From the NCBI RefSeq assembly GCF_000172555.1, contig NZ_ABOX02000003.1, forward strand, positions 241,797 through 305,796: a stretch of DNA of 64,000 nucleotides, given 5' to 3'. The notes below the pieces were generated by a model that had not been told where the DNA came from, ran no database searches, and was given only the letters and a program-made list of their open reading frames with translations. Both the position numbers and the translations under genes were made by a program. The DNA is from Pedosphaera parvula Ellin514. GTDB taxonomy: Bacteria > Verrucomicrobiota > Verrucomicrobiia > Limisphaerales > Pedosphaeraceae. Positions within the stretch are counted from its first letter, which is position 1, and each line of letters begins with the position of its first letter. Below are positions 52,311-61,300 of this stretch, in pieces.

Positions 52311-53117
52311 CTATTTCCAAAGGCCGCAATCGCTGCCCAGATGACCACCGGTGCCGCTGGAGGAGTCGGGATCGCACCAAAGCAGGCCGGGGGTGTTGAG
52401 CTGCTCGTGCTGGAACTCGGTGGATTTCAGAAATTGAGCATGGCCGTCAAACGAAGTGACGTTGCAACCGGAACGGTGGCGTGGGCTTGGTCCTTCCTCG
52501 TCGATAGGATAACTGGCGCCATCATTGAAGACCAGTCGCGGGTTGTAGGGAGGTTGGTCGCTGGGTTCCCAGGTTGCGAAGGCGGAGGGGTTCATATCTG
52601 AGAGTTTGTGGGTTTTGGAGGCTGGTGGCGCCATAGAGTATCCTATGATGGCTCCGTTCATAATGTAGCTGGAAAGTTGTTCCAGCCGTTCGGAAAAATA
52701 CGGTGTGTTGGTGTAATCAGTGGGGCACCAATAAACTTTAACCTGTTTGACATACGGCCAAAGCAAACCGCCGGCATAGACTGCTTCTGGCGGATTGGAG
52801 GGTTCCGGCGGTCCACCGTTGGTGGGCGTGTATAACCAGCCTTGGAAGCGGGATCCCCAATTTGGCCACGGCATGAACTCGTGGTTATCGCTGGCGTACA
52901 TCTGGAGGGCCAGCGCCAATTGTTTGGTTTGTCCCAGGCATTGAATCTGCAAAGCGGTGGCTTTGCTCCGGCTGAGTGCCGGGAGCAGCAGGGCTGCCAG
53001 AATCGCAACGATTGCGATCACCACAAGCAATTCGACCAGAGTAAAAGCGAACGAGGCCCGCGCCTGGAGACTGGCAGGCAGGTGAGTCTGGACATATCGT
53101 TTGCGGCTTGGAGTCAT
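52311..53117 (-). CDS. Pseudopilin-like secreted protein in the kinase/TPR array
   Basis: 268 aa from the ATG at 53117; a start at 53159 would overlap the TPR gene. The leader SLQARASFA is followed by [31 protein letters not shown]. The soluble part has WPNW, CPTDYTN, LSSYIMNGAIIGY and a proper tail PRHRSGCNVTSFDGHAQFL (H-X9-DG). It follows the TPR surface-protein gene at 10 bp and precedes the rearranged segment. It probably forms an exported partner of that protein. Confidence 0.88.
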   Translation of the reverse strand: MTPSRKRYVQTHLPASLQARASFAFTLVELLVVIAIVAILAALLLPALSRSKATALQIQCLGQTKQLALALQMYASDNHEFMPWPNWGSRFQGWLYTPTNGGPPEPSNPPEAVYAGGLLWPYVKQVKVYWCPTDYTNTPYFSERLEQLSSYIMNGAIIGYSMAPPASKTHKLSDMNPSAFATWEPSDQPPYNPRLVFNDGASYPIDEEGPSPRHRSGCNVTSFDGHAQFLKSTEFQHEQLNTPGLLWCDPDSSSGTGGHLGSDCGLWK

Positions 53118-53127
53118 ACGATTCCAT

Positions 53128-54678
53128 TCATGGCATTTGCCTGCGCCGCTGACGCACAAAAAGCGTTACCGCCAGGCAGGCGGCCAGGGCAGAGAATATT
53201 CCCGCGCCAGCAAAAATTCCTGTCCGGGATCGTGCGGGAGTGGCAGTGACCGAGAAATTGTCGAATTGAGCAAAGCCGGAAGTCCACGGTCCTCTGATAT
53301 TGGCAACAACCCAGACGTCTGCTTTGACAGCTCCCTTGGGGGCCAGGATGTTGGTTGCGGTCATTGTTTTGTATTGGGTCATTTCCGAATCACCGGTGCT
53401 TGAACCGACATTGAGCACTGTCTGGCCAAGAAAGTTATCCTTGCCCTCGCCGAAAAACCGTAAGTCCACGTCAATATTATCTCCCGGCTTGACCGTGTCG
53501 GGCAGCTTATAGGCAAACGACAGAGTGAAAGGCCCGCGATTGAGCCTCAGCGGGAACATTTCGCTGCGCAGATCGGCGTGATTGGTTCCGTAGGCGGAGG
53601 CATTCGTGATGCCGATTCTGAAATAATTATAACCCGTTGCCGGATCATCGTTCCCAATCGACACCGAACCGCCCCCAAGGACTCCAGAGTACCATGTGGC
53701 AAAACCGCTTTCGGCACCTGAATTTGCCGGACCGAGGAAACCCGGTTGATCTTTCGCCAGCGCCGGGATGGAAGTAATGCCTCGCGGTGCGATTGCGGCG
53801 ACGGTTGCGCTTTCAATGGTCGTTTTGGCTTCGTGCATGAGGATATAAGTCATCAAAACATCCATCCAGCCCGGGCTCAAATCCTTGCTGTCCAAGCTCG
53901 GTAATTTTGTCAGCACGATGACGCGACCATGCCCGAAAGCCGTGCTTGCCTTGTCCATTTGTTTGAGTTGATGGTGCGCCATGGCTGAAACAAAATAAGT
54001 GTCTGCCTGGCACATATTCCACGCGCCATCCTCTGCCTTGGTCAGTTCTTTTTGAGCCAGCTCCATTGTTTTGATTGCGCGGGCGAAATGTCCCTGGCGA
54101 TATTCCGACAAGCCTCTGGTCATGAGCCGCCAATGCAGCCACTCGCCATTTTTTGCAAGTGCGACGGCTTTTTCGGCCACTTTGGCGGCCTGGGTCAAAT
54201 CGTCCGGACTGCCGGCGGCGGGCATCAGCAGGAAACATTTGGCTGTCCGCTCGGCAATCGGGGCGTTGGTGCTATTGCCAAAGCGCTGCAACATACCTTT
54301 GGAGTAGTTTCTGTATTCTCCCATATCCCCGGTTTGAACCAGGAGCGGCATCAACAAGAACCACGGTATGTGGTCGGAAGGGTCTATTTCGATCACTTGT
54401 TTCAGGTCGGTGGCGGCCTCCTGAAATCGGGCATTTTCACCGCGAAGGTAAGCGCGAATGAGAAGGATTTTGGCCTTCGGGATCGTTTTGCCATTGGTTT
54501 GATCCAGCAGGCGGTTCAGCGGTTCTTCCGCCTCAGCCAGCTTGCCAGCTCGCGCGAGAGCCATTGCCTGTTTAACCGAATCCTCGACGTTTAGTTCCTG
54601 GGCCGCCGTGGTCTGAGGGGCGATTATTCCACACAGGAGCGCAAAAACTGTTAATAAAAAATGAATCCGCCTGATCAT
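53128..54678 (-). CDS. Secreted TPR protein with jelly-roll-like domain and C-terminal anchor
   Basis: 516 aa. Signal peptide MIRRIHFLLTVFALLCGIIAPQTTAA. Residues about 30-280 are TPR-like helix pairs (SVKQAMALARAGKLAEAEEPLNRLL, FQEAATDLKQVIEIDPSDHIPW, HFARAIKTMELAQKEL). Residues about 305-480 form the beta-rich domain shared with the lipoprotein at 50.2-51.4 kb. It ends FDNFSVTATPARSRTGIFAG, AGIFSALAACLAVTLFVRQR, RRQMP. This is a C-terminal helix with an arginine cluster, a layout used by sorting signals of the PEP-CTERM/exosortase type, although no PEP motif is seen. Lies 131 bp after the kinase gene. Confidence 0.82.
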   Translation of the reverse strand: MIRRIHFLLTVFALLCGIIAPQTTAAQELNVEDSVKQAMALARAGKLAEAEEPLNRLLDQTNGKTIPKAKILLIRAYLRGENARFQEAATDLKQVIEIDPSDHIPWFLLMPLLVQTGDMGEYRNYSKGMLQRFGNSTNAPIAERTAKCFLLMPAAGSPDDLTQAAKVAEKAVALAKNGEWLHWRLMTRGLSEYRQGHFARAIKTMELAQKELTKAEDGAWNMCQADTYFVSAMAHHQLKQMDKASTAFGHGRVIVLTKLPSLDSKDLSPGWMDVLMTYILMHEAKTTIESATVAAIAPRGITSIPALAKDQPGFLGPANSGAESGFATWYSGVLGGGSVSIGNDDPATGYNYFRIGITNASAYGTNHADLRSEMFPLRLNRGPFTLSFAYKLPDTVKPGDNIDVDLRFFGEGKDNFLGQTVLNVGSSTGDSEMTQYKTMTATNILAPKGAVKADVWVVANIRGPWTSGFAQFDNFSVTATPARSRTGIFAGAGIFSALAACLAVTLFVRQRRRQMP

Positions 54679-54809
54679 AAGTAATTTTGCCGAGTTTTTT
54701 GGCTTCGGCAGCCGTTCCTCCTTCCATGCGCTTTTTGCAGGCCGATCCCCTCATCAAAATTGAAAAATCCATCCGGACGGGTTTGGGTCGTTTGTTTACA
54801 AGCAATGAT

Positions 54810-57119
54810 TCAGCGCTTTAGCAAGGACCTGGCCTCCCTAACAGCCAGCCAGCAGATTAGCAACTCCTGATTGTAGGGGCTGAAGATGCCCTGTTCAGCG
54901 AACGGTCTGCGCTCGTCCGCCGGGAATGGTATTTGTGCCTCAGCCTCGCCAAACAGCTTCCGGGCTTCTGCTGGTTTGTTCTGGCGAAACAGGCTTATGG
55001 CCCTGAACAGCCTGGCGGTTCCCTGAACTTCGGGACGCTTATCAGCCATCGCCTGTTCCACTATTTTCAGGGAATGTTCGGCGGCAGCGTATTGGCCGTT
55101 GCGATATTCAGCCATGCCGAGTGCCAGTTGACCCCAATCGTTGGTATCGCCAAGCTCCACCGAGAGTTGTGCGAGGTGAAGGACCTTCGCCTGTCGGGCG
55201 GCATCCGCGGAGGGCAGCAGGCAATAGACTTTGGCCGCGCGCTCCGCATAAATGGCAGCGTCATGTTTCTCCATTTCGGTGTTGTTCGTTCTCTCCGGTT
55301 GATCAACAAGCCGGCGGCGGGTGGCTTCATAATTGGTGCCCTGACCAAACCACGCCTCCAAGGCAGCAAGCCGGAGTGAAGCCAGCGAGTTCGTTGGTTC
55401 CAGTTCGCAGACGTTTTCCAACAAGGCGGTCGCCTCCCGGCTGCGGCCCGCGGAATAGTAGGATCCCGCCAGCTTTCCCATTGCGTTGATCGTGTCCACG
55501 GTTGATGGACCGCTCATTTTGCGGCGAAATGTCAGCACCTCCTCACGCAGTTTGATAGCCTCTTCGATGCGGTGAACTCCCTCGTAAGAATCCGCCAGAT
55601 TTTCCATCGCGCTAATCGTGTCGGGGGCTTCCAGACCGTGCACTTTGATGTTGAACACCAGTATCTGCTCCCGCAGATCGATGGCCGCGTGACGGCCAGC
55701 ATCGTCAAAGGCAAAAATCGGCCGGTTATCATCCATCAACCCGACCGTAAAAGAGTGCTCTGACATATCCGAGAGAGATTTGGAGATGGCTTCCGATTCA
55801 GCCAGGCGCTGTTTGGCCAGGGTCTCAGCCCGGGTGGCACGAATGGCCTGCCAGACGCTGATGCCCGTGGTCGACACTAGCACCAAGGCTATCATGATGG
55901 CAGAGGCGAAAACTGTCTGGTTTCGTCGCCACGCCTTTTGCAGCCGATACATATTGCTCGGTGGCCGTGCCATCACCGGTTCGTTGTTGAGGTGCCGCAC
56001 AAGATCAGAGGCAAGGCTGCTGGCGTTTTCATATCTCCGCCGGCGGTCCTTCTCCAGCGCCTTCATGACAATCCAATCCAGGTCGCCGGTCAGAAGCCGG
56101 TTGAGTTTGGCCGGCTCAGCCTGGCGTTGGGCGGCCACTGTCGTAAGCTCCTCGCGCGTGAGAGCGCTGAGGCGCGTGGATGGCTTTTGTGGATCTCGTT
56201 CCCGGACCAGCCGGAAGATTTCATCCAGGCCCGCCTTGTCAAATTCCTCTTTGGTCAGGGGCGTCTGGCCGGTGAGCAATTCGTAAAGCAGGACGCCGAG
56301 CCCATAGATGTCACTGCGCGTGTCCATGTCCAGCGCGCCCAACCCGGCCTGCTCCGGACTCATGTAGGAAGGCGTCCCAATCATCTGATGCAACCCGGTG
56401 AAGAGCGTCAACTCCGTGAGCCGTGCCTGCATCGCCTTGGCCACGCCGAAGTCAATGACCTTGGGCACGGGCGCGCCATCCACTTCGGTGACGAGAACGT
56501 TTGACGGCTTGAGGTCGCGGTGGATGATGCCTTTTTGGTGCGCGTGTTCCACGGCCTGGCAGACCTGGATGAACAACAGCAATCTTTCGCGCGTGGAGAG
56601 CTTGTTGGCGTCGCAATAATCCGTGATGCGGATTCCGCGCACGAGTTCCATCACGAAATACGGACGGCCATTGTCGGTCGCCCCGCCATCAAACACTCGC
56701 GCGATGCTCGGATGATCCATCATGGCCAGGGCCTGCCGCTCGGCCTCGAAGCGGGCCAGGACCTGCTTGGTGTCCATGCCGGGTTTGATGACTTTGAGCG
56801 CCAGCCGCCGCCGCACCGGTTCCACCTGCTCCGCCATCCAAACGGTGCCGAAGCCGCCTTCGCCAATGAGTTCCAGCAGCTTGTAGCGTCCAATCATCGC
56901 TCCGGCGCACTCGGCCCTGAAACTGGAGGGGAGTAGTTTCCCGGCCTGGCCAAGAAACTCCCCCGCCTGCTCATGCGCCTGCAATAGCGATTCCACCTGG
57001 CGGCGCAATTCGGCGTCGCCGTGGCAAGCTTCGGCCAGGTAACATTCCTGTTCCGACGGCGACTTCCGCAGCAGCGCCAGCGAGAAGATTTCCTTGAGGC
57101 GTTCAGAATCCAGTTCCAT
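54810..57119 (-). CDS. Transmembrane Ser/Thr protein kinase with C-terminal TPR region
   Basis: 769 aa from the ATG at 57119. A short helical N-terminal domain (about 1-65) is followed by the kinase (about 78-380): Gly-rich loop LIGEGGFGTVW (84-94), Lys109 in LALKVIKPG, HRDLKPSN (200-207), DFG (223-225), SPEQ and DIYGLGVLLYELLTG. All catalytic residues are present. A membrane helix (about 402-423) leads to a TPR-like C-terminal domain with TISAMENLADSYEGVHRIEEAIKLREEVL. This design (TIGR03903/PknB-like with linked ECF sigma) is frequent in Planctomycetes and Verrucomicrobia. The sigma gene lies 80 bp upstream. Confidence 0.94.
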   Translation of the reverse strand: MELDSERLKEIFSLALLRKSPSEQECYLAEACHGDAELRRQVESLLQAHEQAGEFLGQAGKLLPSSFRAECAGAMIGRYKLLELIGEGGFGTVWMAEQVEPVRRRLALKVIKPGMDTKQVLARFEAERQALAMMDHPSIARVFDGGATDNGRPYFVMELVRGIRITDYCDANKLSTRERLLLFIQVCQAVEHAHQKGIIHRDLKPSNVLVTEVDGAPVPKVIDFGVAKAMQARLTELTLFTGLHQMIGTPSYMSPEQAGLGALDMDTRSDIYGLGVLLYELLTGQTPLTKEEFDKAGLDEIFRLVRERDPQKPSTRLSALTREELTTVAAQRQAEPAKLNRLLTGDLDWIVMKALEKDRRRRYENASSLASDLVRHLNNEPVMARPPSNMYRLQKAWRRNQTVFASAIMIALVLVSTTGISVWQAIRATRAETLAKQRLAESEAISKSLSDMSEHSFTVGLMDDNRPIFAFDDAGRHAAIDLREQILVFNIKVHGLEAPDTISAMENLADSYEGVHRIEEAIKLREEVLTFRRKMSGPSTVDTINAMGKLAGSYYSAGRSREATALLENVCELEPTNSLASLRLAALEAWFGQGTNYEATRRRLVDQPERTNNTEMEKHDAAIYAERAAKVYCLLPSADAARQAKVLHLAQLSVELGDTNDWGQLALGMAEYRNGQYAAAEHSLKIVEQAMADKRPEVQGTARLFRAISLFRQNKPAEARKLFGEAEAQIPFPADERRPFAEQGIFSPYNQELLICWLAVREARSLLKR

Positions 57120-57199
57120 TAAATTGTCTCGTTGCAATTGCCCATCACTTCTTCCCTGCGCCGTTTTCCGGTCAATCCCCTCACTGAAGTTCAAGAAAT

Positions 57200-57802
57200 T
57201 TATGCTGGAGGATTCTGCCCTTTTTGAATTTCCCGGAACAGCCAGGCCCGGGCGAAAGCCCAGGTCCGCTCAACCGTGCTGATGGAAATATTGAGTTCCT
57301 TGGCCGCCTGCTCCTGGGTGAGTCCGACAAAGTAACAAAGCTTTACCAGTTCGGCCGCGCGCGGATCAACCTCGGCCAATCCATCCAGCGCTTCATCCAG
57401 CGCCAGCAAATCGTCATCCGGCATGGGTGAGGCAATGTCCAACGCCTCCACGTCCACACGTTCCCATTGTCCGCCATGTTTCAGGCGTTTTTTGCGGCGG
57501 GCGTTTTCCACCAGGATGCGGCGCATGGCCTCCGCGGCGGCGCCGAAGAAATGCCGCCGCCCTTGCCAGCCCGGGTCTTCCTTGCTGACCAAGCGCAGAT
57601 AGGCCTCGTGCACCAGCGCAGTCGCCTGCAGGGTTTGGCCCGGCTTCTCGTTCGCGAGCAGCCACGCCGCCAGCCGTCGTAGTTCACCATAAACCAAGGG
57701 CAACAACTTCGCCGCTGCCTTGGAATCCCCTTGCTCGACAGCGTTTAGAATAAGCGTGATCTCACTCACCAGGAGTGACGAATCCCAGAACAGGAACCTC
57801 AA
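57200..57802 (-). CDS. ECF-family RNA polymerase sigma factor
   Basis: 200 aa. Region 2 is visible in LLPLVYGELRRLAAWLLANEKPGQTLQATALVHEAYLRLV and HFFGAAAEAMRRILVENARRKKRLKHGG. Region 4 is LVKLCYFVGLTQEQAAKELNISISTVERTWAFARAWLFREI. The pattern matches the ECF group commonly paired with Ser/Thr kinases (TIGR02999-like). There is no anti-sigma gene, so the linked kinase 80 bp downstream may control it by phosphorylation; that is known for some relatives and inferred here. A GTG at 57769 is a possible shorter start. Confidence 0.92.
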   Translation of the reverse strand: MRFLFWDSSLLVSEITLILNAVEQGDSKAAAKLLPLVYGELRRLAAWLLANEKPGQTLQATALVHEAYLRLVSKEDPGWQGRRHFFGAAAEAMRRILVENARRKKRLKHGGQWERVDVEALDIASPMPDDDLLALDEALDGLAEVDPRAAELVKLCYFVGLTQEQAAKELNISISTVERTWAFARAWLFREIQKGQNPPA

Positions 57803-57881
57803 ATCAAGATCAAACGTACGACGGCATATGCTTCGGTCTACTTTCCTGGCGTGCCTTCGATCGTTGGCCCTGCTGGGTTAC

Positions 57882-57928
57882 AAACTTTATTGTTTGTGTA
57901 CACAAGCTGTACTTGAACAATAAAGTTT
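57882..57928. promoter_or_regulatory. Nested inverted repeats upstream of the ECF sigma gene
   Basis: Outer arms AAACTTTATTGTT (57882-57894) and AACAATAAAGTTT (57916-57928) match over 13 bp without mismatch. Inside, TTGTGTACACAA (57894-57905) is a perfect 12-bp palindrome. It lies about 80 bp before the sigma-factor start. It could be a double operator, a terminator-like stem (the right arm ends GTTTTATA) or a very short mobile remnant. Confidence 0.55.
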
Positions 57929-58024
57929 TATACCAGTAAAAGTTAATCATATAAACTCCAGCTGAATTTAGACCCGCAGGACTATGGAACGAGGCCAGAG
58001 GCAGTTGAAGTCCAAAAGGAAGCA

Positions 58025-58177
58025 ATGCCTCAGGCGCGATCGCGGGCCAAGAACACCCGACCGCCGCTGCCTCATGATTACAAACAACTTTGTGCCTTGT
58101 GCCGGGCGGGCAAGCTGTTTGCCGTCCAGGAATGGTTCAAAACCCACAAATATAAGGAACCAACACAGCAAGGCTGA
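58025..58177 (+). pseudogene. N-terminal remnant of an ankyrin-repeat gene
   Basis: 50 codons from an ATG at 58025 read MPQARSRAKNTRPPLPHDYK, QLCALCRAGKLFAVQEWFKT, HKYKEPTQQG and then TGA. This resembles the start of verrucomicrobial ankyrin-repeat proteins, by recollection. Past the TGA the same frame goes on YSVLRSGF, as if a CGA codon had become TGA, and then degrades. No ankyrin repeats follow. It may derive from the same gene family as the C-terminal remnant at 51964-52289. Confidence 0.5.
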
Positions 58178-58336
58178 TACAGCGTCTTGCGTTCGGGGTT
58201 CACCCATTGGCGTTTAAGCAGGATGGGCCGCGGTAGCCAATTCATGTCCAAGGCGAAAACATGACGCGGCAGTTATGAAATAGTTCGGGGTGACCTCGAA
58301 CCTTAATCCTGGGTGACGAAATTGGCTGCAGAAGGA

Positions 58337-61300
58337 TTAGGGTTTACGCAATCGGAAGAATTCCTGGGACTGCTGAGAGGAGATCGCTTTTCGTTTTTCC
58401 ATCAAACTACCGGAGATGGTATATGGGCCGCTGACGGTCGTCCAAGAAGTGGCTGGAGACACATCCGTTTTGGATTCCAAGGTGAAGCCGGTGGCGTTGG
58501 TGGACCAGTTGATCACCAGTTGATTGGTTTCAACATGGATCGAAAGCGTTGGTGCATTCAGAGCCAATCCTCCGAACCGGAGCCGGAAGAACTGTCTAGC
58601 CAGGAGGTTTGTTTTTGGTTCCCGATGTTCGTAGAAGAAACCGGACGGGATATATGGGCCATTTACTGTAGACCAAACCGAGGTGACTGTAGCATTGCCG
58701 GTGGCTTCCAGCACATATCCCACATAATTTGTGCTCCAATAAACGACTACATCGTTGGGATCGAGACGAATGAATAATCCCGGTTTGCCGAATTGAGGTT
58801 GTGGCGCAGCAGCGACTGCGATGGAGCCGACAAAATCGATCGGGTCACCCGGAGTTGTCGGCAGGCGCAATGCAGTGCAGGCACAAACATCGTCAAAGAG
58901 CGGCAATACGTACAGGCCATTGGTACCATTTACAGTGCCTGCGCTAACCAGGGCATCACCAGACGGAGACCAGATTGCCCCATGCGGAAAGCCATTGGGA
59001 GCCGCATTGAGTCGCGTCATCTGGTGCACCCCGGTTCCATCCGAATGGACCAGATACAGATTCGTTCCCTTATCAACGGAGGAATAATCGTTACTATCCA
59101 CGAACACCAGGTTTTGCCCGTCCGGAGACCATGATGGCCAACTTGCGCCAAAAACATTCAGATTGAAATGAACTCCTGTAGCGAGATCGGGAGTAGTCAC
59201 CGAAATTCCTGGATTAAGGGCATTCGGGTTCAAATTAAAATAGGCAAGTCGACCGTCGAGAGGATTTACCACCGGAGCAACGTCAGCACAGTTTTCGTTC
59301 AGTGGTAAAAGTGCAAGTGAACCGTTGAGTCCCAATCGCCAAAGCTTGCAAGCATAGTCAATAACCAGATTGGTGCCGCTAAGATCCCAGTCATAGCTGA
59401 CAATGCTGTTGGTATTAACGAGTATTCTTTGTTCAAGACCACTGACGAGATTCCTTACCCAGATGTTTCCTTGGCCGGCAAATGGGTTTCCCTCGCGCAG
59501 AAAAGCCATCCACTGCCCATCGTGCGAAACCCGCGGCCTGATTCCAGACGTAATGTAGTCGTCCCCTGCGCCGTCCAAATCAATCGACCAGATGCTGCCA
59601 GTAGTTCCCGAGCGGCGGCTATAAAAGATGGTTCCATTGTAGGAAATAGTAACCTGGTTCGTATTAAAGATTGGCGGGTTATTGGTGCCGGCAAATGGAT
59701 CAACGATTAGCGGTTGTTCGGGGCCCTTGTTGTTGCTGGCCAGCAGGTACTTTGCCGACACCAGACTTGAACGAGAGTTGGCTGAGGAATTGGTTCCGTA
59801 ATATTGAACAGTGGTGTCGTTGGTCAATTGAAATGTCGCCGCATATTGCTGCCACGCATTTGTTGGCCCGGTACGGTAGAACACCTTGTCGCTGGCATTG
59901 AGCGTGGAAAAAGAAACCTGGATTGGGCCGGGATAGCTGGCCGGAGGCGGTGTAATCGTAACGACGACTGGTTCTGCAGGGCGCGGACTGGCATAACTGA
60001 ATAAAGAAATTGAATCCAGATACTGGTCCGGCACTCCATAGGCCGCACCTTGCGGTGGTGCACCGGGACTATTGGTGCTGGCATTTCCGAGGCCGGTGCT
60101 CGCGCCGGCATCACTCTCCTTGCGCACGTTTAAACTTCCCGGCAAACCGGTCACCAGCGTGCTCCAGTCGGGAGAACTTAAGGAAGCAATGAATCCGGGC
60201 GCGGAGGAAACAAAAGGTTCCTTCTGGAAAAGCCAGACATTGGCGCGGGTGGTATGCGAACTGATGGCCGGCAAATCTCCAGCGCTGATTTGCGTGTAAC
60301 CGTTCCCGTTATATTGCATCACCTGCGCATGCACGGAAGTTACAGTCCCCGTCGGCGCGGTCAGGAGTGCAAATTTGTCATTTGTCAGTGGAACCAGTCC
60401 GGTGGCACCAGATCCGTTACGATATGCAGCACCCAATATCGGGGAGTTTCCAGGCAGGCGTATGCCTTGAATTCCATCGCCAAATTGCACTTGAAGAGAT
60501 CCATCTCCGTTCGTGCCAGCCACGTAATAAACACCTTCAATGGCGTTCGTAAGCGAAATTGCAATAGAAGTTCCGAAACTCAATGCGCCGGAAATGTTTG
60601 TGAGCTGAACAATGGAAATATTGGATTGCCCGGGAACGTAGAAAGCAACTCGAGGCAGTGTTTCACCGTTGAATCGTCCCACTGCATAATCACTCAGTGG
60701 CGGCAGATTACTGTAAGTTGTCAGCAATCCGGGCGAATTGGTGAATTGCCAAATATGCAAGGTATCATTGGTTCCGCGAACCAGACCCATGGCAAAATCA
60801 AAAGCGTTCGTCCCGAGTTGCAATGCATTTGGTCGAGCGAAAATTCCGTTTTCATTGAATTGACCCGCAGGACTCGATGCCCCAAGTGAGAAGCTGGTTA
60901 GGTCCAGGCGCTCGCTGGGCAGGTTATTGTAGGAACTTGCAGACAGCAAATGGTCAAAGGAATTTCCCACGCCCCCGAGTGGTTTTTTCAAGCCGACCAA
61001 TGAATGGGGTCCAAGGCCTGATGTTGTAATGACCACAGGTGATCCCGCCACATTTGTGTTGGACAGATCGACCAGCTTGATGCGGTTCAAGTCCGGTGAC
61101 GTAACTGCTACGGCATCGCGATTTGTTTGCAGGAATCTTCCAATCGCACAGCCGGTGGCATTTTCGAGTCCGGTTACAAGCGGGGCGGACCAATAAAGAA
61201 TGCCATTTGTATCCTGATAACCAACGCGAGCATTGCCGGTTGCCTTGTCCAGCACCAGCACGTCGATATTGCCATCCGCATTAAAATCGCCCGAGGCCAG

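Larger units (their letters stand above)
57803..58336. other. Intergenic region with a large inverted repeat and an ankyrin remnant
   Basis: About 530 bp upstream of the sigma gene. It contains the inverted repeat at 57882-57928 and the fragment at 58025-58177, listed separately. The rest has no gene. The sigma-kinase promoter must lie near 57810-57930. Confidence 0.5.
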
